From positions 2,795,001-2,859,000 of the forward strand of contig OX365953.1 of assembly GCA_947247005.1 (NCBI GenBank): a stretch of DNA of 64,000 bases, read 5' to 3'. Under the pieces are notes generated by a model. It did no database searches. It was given only the letters and a program-made list of their open reading frames with translations, and was not told the DNA's origin. The DNA comes from Spisula solida. Taxonomy: Eukaryota > Mollusca > Bivalvia > Venerida > Mactridae. Below are positions 11,700 through 22,114 of the stretch, piece after piece (within the stretch, counting starts at the first letter, position 1; each line of letters begins with the position of its first letter). The position numbers and the translations under genes were made by a program.

Positions 11700-12590
11700 C
11701 CTTATCTCAAAAACACAATGCCGATTCTAAACATCTTAAAGATATTTAAGGTTTATGGGGGTCCAGTCTGATCGCAATCTGAAACTTGAGAGAGAAAAAA
11801 TAAACACGTTTCAATCTGACCATTCAAGCGACGTTCATCTGTTTATAAACCTCAAAACATTTTATAAAATACCTATTACATCAACAGTAACACGCTACCA
11901 CATAAGCATATAAATGCTTATCGATGCGGGCAACACTGAATATTACAGACACAGAAAAAAGAAACGTCTAGGTATAACGTGTTTTGCGTCTGATAGAATA
12001 AAAAAAAATAATGTTTTTCAAACATTTTTCTAGTAAATACTAAAATATACCTCATGGTTGAACGAACTTGCGCAATTGTCAAGAATCACGGGCCTGTAAC
12101 ACGTTCGACTCGGTCTATAACCGGAAGTAAATACAGTTTACACATTTAACATGGCCGTGCAGCTTCATTTAACCGTGAAATAAGTATCGATAGTCTGTGC
12201 TCGGTTGGTTAAGTTGAGTGCTGCCTTCCCTGTCTGACTTAATATAATCTTTTTTTTTAATAAAGTCCGTCGACGATAACGATAGCTTTTGTTAACAAAT
12301 AAATCTTGACGACAATTGTTTTTACTGGAGTTTTCGATGTCATTTTTTCCATCATAATCGAGCATATTCACTTTAAAGGCGTATTCTATTCAAGCTAACT
12401 AGAATGAGCAAAAATTGGCATCGGAAATGCATTTATAGTTGTCACTTTTATTTATAAACAAAGGCTAGTGTTGTCTTTGCCGGGCTATAAGAAAAATGTG
12501 TTTCTATTCGTCAGCAAAAACCGTTTTAGAAAAATATATTATATGTATTTATTGCGTTATAGTAGGCCTAGACGTAAAATAAACGCCATA
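11700..12590. other. Unassigned sequence
   Basis: No supportable gene or repeat edge. GCTGCCTTCCCTGTC near 12221 is the inverse of GACAGGGAAGGCAGC near 1625, so a short dispersed repeat may be involved. Confidence 0.35.
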
Positions 12591-12596
12591 CCACTT

Positions 12597-12842
12597 AGTT
12601 GCTTTTGGGAGACTTTGCCTCTCAAAGTAAACATTGCCTATTTAAATAATAATATTTTCCACATAATATGCCCCTTTTTACAATTATTTATATACGCCAC
12701 ATGCCTATAAAGTCATATAAGCCAAATTTAATATTTGGCAAGATCGACAGTAAAAAAACGAACTTAAAACGTGTAAAGTAGGTTTGAGCTTTAATAGCAG
12801 CCACCAGAAAGCCTCGCAACATCACTCTCAGTGCTTTGATTC
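12597..12842 (+). repeat. Dispersed repeat with GGGAGGCG ends, copy 2 (deleted)
   Basis: Begins TTTTGGGAGACTTTGCCTCTC and ends CTCAGTGCTTTGATT, matching both ends of copy 1 at 7105-7850 while lacking most of its centre. Confidence 0.55.
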
Positions 12843-13266
12843 TTTACTCGCCTGGTATAATTTTAATTAGACGTGTTCATATGCATGACGTATACTGTAC
12901 ATACATCTCACGTGAATTCGCCGTCGGCATTTTGATGACGTTTTAGTCATCTTGCGTAAACTTTAATTTTAATTATCGAAAATGTCTCAATAGTGTGTTA
13001 ATGTAGTGTGTCATTGACTGTTTACTAATATAATACTACTACATTAGTTTACTTAGTTTAATTAATCAAACTTTCACGATGATGTCAGTATTTAGCTAGT
13101 GAATCACCGAGCCGCTAACCTAACTCGTCAGCGATTGGTTAATAATTTAGCTGAGTCAAATAGTTTCACTACGTGTACAACCAACCGGAAATGCCGGTCG
13201 CAAGACAAGGTAGGGAACTTGTTAGCCATTTCCTGCGTGACGAACGACTATCCTTTATTTTGCAGA

Positions 13267-13274
13267 TATATAAA
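13267..13274 (+). promoter_or_regulatory. Candidate TATA box of the small secreted gene
   Basis: TATATAAA lies 114 bp upstream of the predicted start codon at 13388. That spacing would give a short 5' UTR beginning near 13300. The position is plausible but the motif is common in AT-rich DNA. Confidence 0.35.
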
Positions 13275-13387
13275 CCAACAATGTCCAACACAGTTTCAAA
13301 TCCAGCTTTCGTCGCAAATAAACTACACATTCAACAAATAAGATATTTTACTATTGATATATTTCAAACTCAAACTAAACTAAAATA

Positions 13388-13469
13388 ATGCAGTTCATCA
13401 CATTTTCGTCCATTGCGATTCTTATTGTATACTGTTGTCATGGAACTCTAGGATACGGTAAAAACCAAG
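13388..13469 (+). CDS. Secreted Pro/Tyr-rich protein, exon 1
   Basis: ATG through 27 codons plus one base. It encodes the signal peptide and the residues YGKNQ, and is followed by the donor GTAAGC. The ATG is preceded by TAAAATA, acceptable for an invertebrate start. Confidence 0.7.
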
Positions 13470-14879
13470 GTAAGCCGAATGTTTTATTTTTCATTTTATA
13501 TTCTAACATCCTAGGCATGATAAAGTAAAAAAAAGTGGATATAGCGGTATTATCACAAAATTACTTAACTTTCATAAAAGTAAGATTTAATCGTATTCAT
13601 TGAGAGTGTATACATTTATGGAAATATGCAAAATAACCTACATCTAAAAAGTATTGATCTTTAATTAGTATTAATTATCAATCGTTTTAATTAATGGGTT
13701 CAATGTAGTACGAGAGTTCGATACCAGGTCATGCCATGCCAAAACGAAATAAAACGATACCAACATGAACTCCCTAGCTACATGTTGACACTAAGCATAA
13801 AAGAGCTATGAATAACATCAGGAATGAGGTGTCGAAAATGATTATAAGTTGGAAAAACTTGTTTCAAAATCGACCTAAATTAAATTCGTATAATATTCAG
13901 TATTCGCGATTAATTGCTTTGGAAATGCTGTTGTAATTAAAGAGCAGTGCATTTTATCAATATGTGCTACATGATTTTAATTCACCACACAGTTTAAGAC
14001 ATAAAAGAGGTTTAACAAAACTCAGTCGTCTGCAAATAACATCAATTGTATCTCACAGCACACCGTTTCAATTGATAATTTAAAAACCGTTTAAGAGAGA
14101 TAACCCATCAATAAAGACCACTTTTGGATTCTTTCTGTGGGAGGTCTTTACAGACAGGAATGATCGACTGTATATTTGTCACAATTACCTACTTTGTTTG
14201 AATTTAATTAATGGTATATACAACTACGCCCCAATCAGCGCCTTAAATAGTAGAAACAAAATGTTTTTACAAATCAAAACAAAAGTTTATGATACTTTAA
14301 CACAGATAGATCGATCTATCTATCTATCTTTAACACAAATTGCGTTCATCTATCTCATCAATGGAACGGAAAAACCGGACTAAATAATGGTTTCAGAATC
14401 TGCGCAGAAATATGCGTATAAACAACTGTGGCATTCGTTCTGAATTTGAGTATGAAAAGCGCCCAATGCGACAAAGGAGTTTGATACAACTTGAGAATAG
14501 TTTGGTACATTTATTTATTATTTTATTATTTTGCATTTCAGGCACAGGATTCTTCCCTTCAGTTTTCCCATCGATGCCGAAATATCAGCAACCGTTACCT
14601 ATATACCAAAGCCAGGTCCCAGCTCAACAGTACGTGTACCCAGTACCGCCGATGCCCGTTATAAACCAAGTACCAGCATCATACCACCATAACGTTTTAC
14701 CATACGGGGCTACCAAAGTTCAAACCCCGCACATGTTATATCCGGCTTTACCTGTATATCCGAAACGTGGTTTGTTCTCAGCATTTACCAAGCCATCCAT
14801 GTACCATGGCCATCAAGAAACCGTCGCCAAATCTGTGATATATTCTGTATTGCTGTCGCAACTTCTTGGACGCTTATAA
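13388..14879 (+). CDS. Secreted Pro/Tyr/Gln/Val-rich protein (two exons)
   Basis: Exon 1 (13388-13469) and exon 2 (14542-14879) join in phase 1 through a GTAAGC donor and a TTTGCATTTCAG acceptor. They encode 139 residues. Residues 1-22 form a signal peptide with a hydrophobic core (AILIVY) and a TLG/Y cleavage site. The mature chain (about residues 23-101) is low-complexity and rich in Pro, Tyr, Gln and Val, with short recurrences such as PVPPMPV, then a dibasic KR at 102-103 that could be a processing site. The C-terminal tail ends in a hydrophobic stretch with no cysteines. I do not recognise the family. Composition resembles structural secretions such as shell-matrix, periostracal or adhesive proteins, or a short precursor cut at KR, but this is only analogy. 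A polyadenylation signal follows at 15067. Confidence 0.7.
14542..14879 (+). CDS. Secreted Pro/Tyr-rich protein, exon 2
   Basis: Starts after a pyrimidine-rich acceptor (TTTGCATTTCAG) and ends at TAA 14877-14879. The upstream extension of the same frame to 14412 reads through intron sequence and lacks a signal peptide, so the spliced form is preferred. Confidence 0.7.
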
Positions 14880-15066
14880 TAGTTCTAGCTGTATTTTTTA
14901 CATATGCAAACATTAAGTTGTTGAATTCTGAAGATTCAAGACTTTTGAATTCTGACTACTTGACTATGTCGTCCAACTATTTGCTCAATATTTATGTATG
15001 AATGTGTTTCTGTGTTTATTTATTGATGCGTGTCTCTGTTTATTTGTTTTGTTGTTTAAATTGTTA

Positions 15067-15072
15067 AATAAA
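15067..15072 (+). terminator. Polyadenylation signal AATAAA
   Basis: AATAAA 188 bp after the stop codon of the two-exon secreted gene, consistent with a short 3' UTR. Confidence 0.6.
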
Positions 15073-15187
15073 TTATATAAAGCATAACACTTTGACCTGT
15101 TTAGTTATACGAAAGTAAAACGTACACATATAAGGGGTAGGTCATCTTCGACGACCGAGAATCGGTAGTACGATATTTTCAAGGGAG

Positions 15188-15240
15188 TTGCGCACGCACA
15201 CACGCGCACACACACCCACGCACACACGCACGCTCGCACT
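15188..15240 (+). repeat. CA-rich microsatellite
   Basis: Imperfect CACACA/CGCACA tract. The open frames over it on the other strand are artefacts of the repeat. Confidence 0.7.
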
Positions 15241-15308
15241 TGAGCAGGTTCGCGCCACAGGTCCGTAAAAAGCGTCCAAGACCTCATATATATGAACATA
15301 TTTCAGTG

Positions 15309-15465
15309 GTCCAGGGGTTGCATTCAATATTGATCTCATTTAATTGGAGAATCAGGATAGCCAATCATATCGCCTGTTACTTGTCCCGATTTTGATATGG
15401 TGTAATCTAATTGGTTGTTCTTATCCTTAAGTCAAGTAAGATCAATATTGAATACAAGCCCAGGA
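15309..15465. mobile_element. Palindromic MITE (CATTCAATATTGAT family), copy 1
   Basis: Ends GCATTCAATATTGATCTC and AAGATCAATATTGAATAC are inverted. The interior shares CCAATCA and ATCCTTAAGTCAAGT with 53303-53455, which is the same family in the opposite orientation. About 155 bp, non-coding. Confidence 0.65.
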
Positions 15466-15539
15466 TACTTTTCACGGACCTGTGGTATACACGTACATTA
15501 ACACTTATGCCTACACGTTCGTAATAACTAGACAATTAT

Positions 15540-15903
15540 TAGAGAGGTTGCGATTCGAACGTGTACGACTACGTGTACGTGTAGCTACCCGTACATGTAT
15601 ACGTACGCGTTGCAGTTGAAATTGGCTTGCGAAACACAACGTGTGCGTGTAACATCACATGGCAGTTGTAACATGATTTCTTCGTGAATCGATAATGAGT
15701 GTTTATATCAACTCACTGAGACTACCGGCGAAAATCTTGGGTTTCCCGTGCATACGCATACCTGTATGACGTAGTACACATTATATTTTCGTCTGTCACA
15801 CGTCCGTTACTTGTAGAAACTATACATACCTGAATGACGAAATACCCAAAAATAGTATTCACGTACACATACACGTTACACGTTGCCTTTCGCAACCTCG
15901 CTA
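15540..15903. mobile_element. MITE with TAGAGAGGTTGCGA termini, copy 2
   Basis: High visible similarity to 4841-5204. The right end carries one change (CCTCGCTA). It abuts copy 3 with a single base between them. Confidence 0.7.
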
Positions 15904-15904
15904 A

Positions 15905-16270
15905 TAGAGAGGTTGCGAAGCGAACGTGTACGACTATGTGTACGTGTAGCTACCTGTACATGTATACGTACGTGTTGCAATTAAAATTGGCTTGCGAAAC
16001 ACAACGTATGCGTGTAACATCACATGGCAGTTGTAACATGATTTATTCGTGAATCGATAATGAGTGTTTATATAAACTCAATGAAATCACGGGCGATGAA
16101 TTCTTGCGTTTCCCTTACATACGCATATCTGTGTGACATAGTACACACTATATTTTCGTCTGTCACATGTCGGTTACTTGTAGAAACTACACATACCTGG
16201 ATGACGAAATACTCAAAAGTAGTATTCACGTACACGTACACGTTACACGTTGACTTTCGCAACCTCTCTA
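15905..16270. mobile_element. MITE with TAGAGAGGTTGCGA termini, copy 3
   Basis: Complete copy in the same orientation as the one before it, ending CGCAACCTCTCTA. Head-to-tail placement suggests insertion next to the first copy or a local duplication. Confidence 0.7.
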
Positions 16271-16429
16271 TTACTTCTAAATATTCGAGTACAGGTGTAC
16301 CTAGTGTTCTGTTTATTCTAATTAATTGTAGGTCGATAGTTCTTACAACTTATATTAATCACTCTCGACAAATCACACCTGATGCTATCCAAACCCACGA
16401 GTGGAGCCAGTTTCCTTTTTATGCTTAAT

Positions 16430-16552
16430 GTCTAGCAAGGGAATTACTGGAATCATTTCTATTTCCTATTTGGCATGACGCGACTTGAAACTAACCCAAG
16501 ATCTCCCACACATGTAGCGGACGCTCTACCACTAGGCTATCAAGGCGGTTAT
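16430..16552 (-). repeat. tRNA-derived SINE, family A, inverted
   Basis: On the minus strand the head reads GATAGCCTAGTGGTAGAGCG and the body contains AATTCCCTTGCTAGAC, as in 4573-4800. Confidence 0.6.
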
Positions 16553-16919
16553 TGCATGTATATTTACATATTTCATTATCTTGTTTTCCTATTCCAAAGG
16601 CGGCCGTGGCCAACCAACATATTTGACCTAATACCACATGACAACAGATACATTTTATTGCAACAAGTTGTCCTAAAATGCATTAACAAACGCCACTATT
16701 GGAGACAAGAGGTGACAGATGGAGGCCGAACACACGAGACTGTCTTATTTTGTCGAGGGCGGAGCTTGAGACTTCTAAATAAGACAGTGGGGATGTTTGC
16801 TTCTCTCTTCATTCTTGTAAGATAGTCCAATCACAAGGTGTGTTACACAGTCTCTGTTTGAACAATCACGTCTTATATACATGTACCTTGTGATTAAACA
16901 AAAAATGCAATAAGAAATT

Positions 16920-17095
16920 AGTCGGATGGCACGGTGGCTAACGATATCGACAACTAATTCGGAGGTCCTTGGTTCGAATTTCGGCCGGGGCATGCTTAAA
17001 TCATGCACAAGCCTGAGATTATAGTAAACATTTAATTAGAGCGCGTGGTGATGCAAATTCAATAATCTGCGCTTAAAGCGCAATCCGACTAATTC
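16920..17095 (+). repeat. tRNA-derived SINE, family B
   Basis: A-box-like GGCACGGTGGCTAACG and B-box TGGTTCGAATTTC lie about 40 bp apart. ATTAGTCGGAT near 16917 and ATCCGACTAAT near 17084 form an inverted pair at the edges. Confidence 0.5.
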
Positions 17096-17263
17096 AATTC
17101 GCTTTAGCACCACATGAGCGCGCAACCACATAATTATAGGCTCTTCAAGCACGCAAACGGCCAAATAAAAACACCTTGTCTTCATTTAATTGGATAAACC
17201 CACGTAATCAGTTTTTCTGTGATATTAAGGTCTTAGAATAAAACCAATACTGAAGAACTCTAC

Positions 17264-17447
17264 ATTAAAAACAATTCTTGGTAGCCTTGTCTTTTTAGAT
17301 CTTTGAATAATATAATCAAAGCACTGAAAGTTCTGATGTGAGGCGATCTGCTGCTATTAAAAACAATTCTTGGTAGCCTTGTCTTTTTAGATCTTTGAAT
17401 AATATAATCAAAGCACTGAAAGTTCTGATGGGAGGCGATCTGCTGCT
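17264..17447. repeat. 92-bp tandem duplication
   Basis: Two near-identical 92-bp units, beginning ATTAAAAACAATTCTTGG at 17264 and 17356, differ by about one base. The second unit runs into the dispersed repeat at 17300-17780, so the repeat's end has been duplicated locally and recently. Confidence 0.75.
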
Positions 17448-17780
17448 ATTAAAGCTCAAACCGACTTTACATGTTTAATGTTCGTTTTCCTAATGCCAAT
17501 CTTATACAGCCGGGACATTTGATGAACACGTCATTTTCATATTTACAAAACAAGTTCGATATCGCTCCGGCGGAGTGATTATCTGCAAAAATATCGATTT
17601 AACGAATAGTTTGACAATAATTGTTGATCTTAGAATAAACAAATGTTGCTGATTTAATTAAATCAGTTTAAAAATTGGAGAAATGTTGAGAGTTTCTGGA
17701 ACTACTTCAGTTCGGATTCACATTGTTTAGCCTAAAGGCTTTCAGTAGGCAATGATAATCGCCTCCCAAAAATGCAGAAA
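17300..17780 (-). repeat. Dispersed repeat with GGGAGGCG ends, copy 3 (inverted)
   Basis: Reverse complement of 7105-7850. Shared blocks include the TGATGAACACGTCATTTTC region and ATCGCCTCCCAAAAATGC at the edge. Confidence 0.6.
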
Positions 17781-18050
17781 AACATGTCGGTTGAAGACCG
17801 ACTTAAAATCATGTGTCTAAAAGTGAGCTAGGTCGAGTACATTAAATCTGAATCTAATTTGGAAAAACAATGGGCGGAGGTACATTTTATGACACCTGCT
17901 TCCTGTTAATTGCTTAATATACACTGTCGCGAACCATGTACGCTACGATTTCATGAAAACGGCATACTAGTTTTGTACAATGTGGAGAACCATGCACGCT
18001 TCGATTTCCCCAACATTGCCGGTAAATTTGACATCAAAGTCGGTGAGCCT

Positions 18051-18059
18051 GTAATCGCA
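18051..18059. other. Target-site duplication, left (GTAATCGCA)
   Basis: An identical 9-mer occurs immediately outside the right end of the foldback element at 21092-21100. Confidence 0.85.
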
Positions 18060-18090
18060 AGCTGTGTGAAGTTGGCTCAACATACGACAT

Positions 18091-18515
18091 ACGACATTCA
18101 AAAAATCGAATGTCGTCCAGCTCGACATACGACATTGGACGACATTCAAAAATCGAATGTCGTCCAGCTCGACATACGACATTGGACGACATTCAAAAAA
18201 TCATCGAAAATCGAATGTCGTCCAGCTCGACATACGACATTGGACGACATTTAAAAAATCGTCTAAAATCGAATGTCGTCCAGATCGACATTGGACGACA
18301 TTGGACGACATTCAAAAAATCATCTAAAATCGAATGTCGTCCAGCTCGACATTGGACGACATTGGACGACATTCAAAAAATCTTCACAAAAATTCGAATG
18401 TCGTCCAGCTCGACATTGGACGACATTCAAAAAAATCATCTAAAATCGAATGTCGTCCAGCTCGACATTGGACGACATTGGACGACATTGGACGACATTC
18501 AAAAAACCATCTAAT
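18091..18515 (+). repeat. Foldback left arm: ATGTCGTCCA tandem array
   Basis: Units of about 50-65 bp built from sub-repeats such as ATTGGACGAC, separated by CATTCAAAAAATC spacers. The array has about eight units, fewer than the right arm, so the arms are asymmetric. Confidence 0.8.
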
Positions 18516-18519
18516 GTCG

Positions 18520-19770
18520 TGCGGCTTGGCATACCGTCCGGTAACTGCATCAGTTCCTTCTAAAGCATTGTAAACCTTAGCCACTCACGGATCATAGGCT
18601 TTGTGACTCGGCAGAACCCTTGTTTGTAATGATTATTCGTGTCTGTCTGACCTGGGCATTACTTAAAGCTAGTTTGCTAGTTTGAACTAGGTGCAAGATT
18701 ATTCATGTACGAAAAATCCTTTCTAGATGCTCGATGTTCTATTCTTTGAAATAGTTATTGAGGTACCCTTGGATGCAACTATAAATACGTTTCTGTAGAA
18801 TGTCTCAATTTGAAGCCTCGGTTTCTGGATAAATCATACAGTTTCCGCTGTATATAGCAATAGTCAAACCAACTTCGCCGCCCTTAACCTTGATGAAACC
18901 TGGACCTTTTGCCCTAACCGTAGATGTAACGTTATATTCCGGGGTTAAACTGGCTTGTAACAGGCTCATACCGTAACTACCCCTGCCACCACCGGTACGA
19001 CACGGGGCTATACCGTTCTATGTCGGAGGTCGACAGGCTCTCAATCGGGTTTGTATTTGAAAATCCGATATGTTACGGTTTATCACGGTATTTGAACGGT
19101 AAAGCCACGGATACTCCCCAGTATTGTCCCTGTTATCCCCGGATTTTAAACATTTTAAACAACCGAGGCTGTCAGCCGGTCCATCACGGTCTATCACGGA
19201 TCGTCCCGGTTGATTCCGGATGTTCACGGTGCCGCCACGGTCGCATCCCCGGTTAGACCAGCACCCCCTCCCGGATTACAAACCGGGACTCTCCGGCGAT
19301 GCCAAACCAGAACTGTGAGAATGGGGCTTAAGCGGTCCGTCACTGTTCATCTCGGATCACCCCGTTGGACCCCGGATGTTCACGACGACGCAAGGCTTGT
19401 CGCTCCAGTAAGAAACGGTTTCCCTGAATTTGCCAAACGGTGACATTGGTAATCGGGTTTAAAGTGACTATCGAAGTTGGAACGTATCTTGAATTTTTGT
19501 TATGTCGAAGTAATTTTCATGGTCACGAAAAATTGAGATAACAACAAGACTTGACTTTACTTGTACATGTATTTTAAATTGTACATCTCGGATATACGTA
19601 CCACCTTTTTAAATGTGATATTCGGCGGCTTCTGTTGGTAACGCAATACCAATTATACTTGTTTTTATGTATTAGCCTCAAATGTATTAATCACATGATG
19701 GCCACCCGACACTTAAAACAAATTAGTGTAAAACAATAGATTTGAGCTTCAAAATTATCAAATACAAAAA
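18520..19770. other. Unique core of the foldback element
   Basis: Not repetitive like the arms. The central part (about 18960-19440) is clearly richer in G+C than the window and repeats short words such as ATCACGG, CCCGG and GTTCACGG. Open frames there are under 90 codons with no family I recognise. It may be captured host sequence or a decayed coding region. Confidence 0.55.
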
Positions 19771-19771
19771 T

Positions 19772-21060
19772 AATGTCGAGCTGGACGAAATTCGATTTTT
19801 GATGATTTTTTGAATGTCGTCCAATGTCGTCCAATGTCGAGCTGGACGACATTCGATTTGTGATGATTTTTTGAAAGTCGTCCAATGTCGTCCAATGTCG
19901 AGCTGGACGACATTCGATGATTTTTTGAATGTCGTCCAATGTCGAGCTGAACGACATTCGATGATTTTTTTAATGTCGTCCAATGTCGTCCAATGTCGAG
20001 CTGAACGACATTCGATGATTTTTTGAATGTCGTCCAATGTCGTCCAATGTCGAGCTGGACGACATTCGATTTTAGACGATTTTTTGAATGTCGTCCAATG
20101 TCGTCCAATGTCGAGCTGGACGACATTCGATTTGTGATGATTTTTTGAAAGTCGTCCAATGTCGTCCAATGTCGTCCAATGTCGAGCTGGACGACATTCG
20201 ATGATTTTTTGAATGTCGTCCAATGTCGTCCAATGTCGAGCTGAACGACATTCGATGATTTTTTTAATGTCGTCCACTGTCGTCCAATGTCGAGCTGAAC
20301 GACATTCGATGATTTTTTGAATGTCGTCCAATGTCCTCCAATGTCGAGCTGGACGACATTCGATTTTAGACGATTTTTTGAATGTCGTCCAATGTCGTCC
20401 AATGTCGAGCTGGACGACATTCGATGATTTTTTGAATGTCGTCCAATGTCGTCCAATGTCGAGCTGGACGACATTCGATGATTTTTTGAATGTCGTCCAA
20501 TGTCGTACAATGTCGAGCTGGACGACATTCGACGATTTTTTTAAATGTCGTCCAATGTCGTCCAATGTCGAGCTGGACGACATTCGATTTTAGATGATTT
20601 TTTGAATGTCGACCAATGTCCTCCAATGTCGAGCTGGACGACATTCGATGATTTTTTGAATGTCGTCCAATGTCGTCCAATGTCGAGCTGGACGACTTTC
20701 GATGATTTTTTGAATGTCGTCCAATGTCGTCCAATGTCGAGCTGGACGACATTCGATTTGTGATGATTTTTTGAATGTCGTCCAGTGTCGTCCAATGTCG
20801 AGCTGGACGACATTCGATTTTAGACGATTTTATGAATGTCGTCCAGTGTCGTCCAATGTCGAGCTGGACGACATTCGATTTTAGACGATTTTATGAATGT
20901 CGTCCAATGTCGACCAATGTCGAGCTCGACGACATTCGATTTTTGATGATTTTTTGAATGTCGTCCAATGTCGTATGTCGAGCTGGACGACATTCGATTT
21001 TTTGAATGTCGTCCAATGTCGTATGTCGAGCTGGACGACATTCAATTTTTTGAATGTCGT
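19772..21060 (-). repeat. Foldback right arm: ATGTCGTCCA tandem array, inverted
   Basis: About 22 units of roughly 54-63 bp. Most contain one or two extra TGTCGTCCAA sub-repeats, a TGTCGAGC centre and a GATGATTTTTT spacer. Each unit holds GTCGTCC ... GGACGAC and can form its own small hairpin. Confidence 0.8.
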
Positions 21061-21091
21061 ATGTCGTATGTTGAGCCAACTTCACACAGCT

Positions 21092-21100
21092 GTAATCGCA
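21092..21100. other. Target-site duplication, right (GTAATCGCA)
   Basis: Exact copy of the 9-mer at 18051-18059. Confidence 0.85.
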
Positions 21101-21714
21101 TCAGATTGCAGGAAAATACCGACTCAATGCCTGAGCAATGACAGGCCTGTATAATGGACAGTAATTAATGGAAAAGAGATGTTATGGACAATAAACTAGT
21201 TAAACGAGCTAATTATTACTGGTAATTGCCATACTAATAAGAATTCTAAAATAGACATTTTGCTGTTTAATGCAATTAATGGTATTATTTTGTAATTCTA
21301 CAAGAACACGTACCGATGATTTACCGTAGAAACCATAGATCATATTAGTAAAATAACAAACTACGTATACATTGTTAATTCCGATTTAACACGAATAGGG
21401 AAAGAAGTCAGTAGAATTTAGACAAATTGGCCGAAATGGGATGTACCTAAACATACGTCCGCCATGTTTTAATCATGTTGTCCTGATCCAATCATGTTGG
21501 TTTCTCTGGGTTACAAGTGTGATATTAGCCAATGACCTCCGACTTCGAGGGAATTGGCAGAAAGTTTGTGTGGTAAGGGAATCCGGGTGCACTACCCTAG
21601 ATATTTCTGAAAAGACTCTTTTTGGTTCTTTAACGTTCCCTGTGTATAGCATCGATACACGCGAAAATATTTCTTGGTTACCAAACCAGTTGGTTGGAAA
21701 ACACTGAAAAGCGT

Positions 21715-21812
21715 TTCAGACATGATTGAGTGCTTCGGCCGAGATTCGGACCAGGAATTGTAATCTTTCGACCTGTAGTGAAGAGCGTTAAGCACTTGAC
21801 CACCATGTGAAC
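21715..21812 (-). repeat. tRNA-like SINE head
   Basis: On the minus strand a TGGTGGTCAAGTGCTTAACG A-box-like segment and a GGTCCGAATCTC B-box-like segment are present. It lacks tRNA acceptor pairing. Confidence 0.45.
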
Positions 21813-21847
21813 CCTGAACGCCGGGTTACAAAAGTTACACAGTGTTC

Positions 21848-22112
21848 TGACCAGGACCTGGCCCCAATCTCCCGAAACATCTCAATCTGAATTCAATCTA
21901 AACTCAAATTTAGTCGCCTATCGTTTGAGGTAGTTTCCAAGCAAACTTGTACTCTAAATTGGTATTACAAAATAGAAACATTATTCTGAGTTTATTACAG
22001 CAAAATTTTGAGAATTCAAGATTCATATTTATCTCAAATTCAGACTTTGAAATTATCAAAATCTCAATTTGAGTTGAGATTTCTACTTGAGCTGCTTCGG
22101 GAGATCGGGGCC
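21848..22112. mobile_element. MITE with GGCCCCGATCTCCCGAAGC termini, copy 2
   Basis: Left end CTGGCCCCAATCTCCCGAAA and right end CTTCGGGAGATCGGGGCC with inverted CTCAA-rich arms, as in 6009-6250. Confidence 0.7.
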
Positions 22113-22114
22113 TG

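Larger units (their letters stand above)
18060..21091. mobile_element. Foldback transposon with satellite-like inverted arms
   Basis: A complete 3,032-bp element. The outermost sequence AGCTGTGTGAAGTTGG at 18060 recurs as its exact complement ending at 21091, and the arms continue inward as tandem repeats in opposite orientation (left about 18091-18515, right about 19772-21060). A perfect 9-bp duplication flanks it. Long inverted arms built of tandem repeats with 9-bp duplications are known from Drosophila FB-type elements, which are related to Mutator-like transposons. The core (18520-19770) has no transposase-sized frame, so this copy is non-autonomous. Repetitive open frames over the arms (up to 286 codons on the minus strand) lack stops only because of the repeat and should not be called genes. 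Confidence 0.85.

Noticed and set aside
19723..20583. 286-codon open frame on the minus strand (MSSSSTLDDIGRH-type repeats) and its overlapping partners
   Set aside because: It lies wholly within the tandem arm of the foldback element. The unit happens to lack stops in several frames and nothing marks a real start or gene structure.
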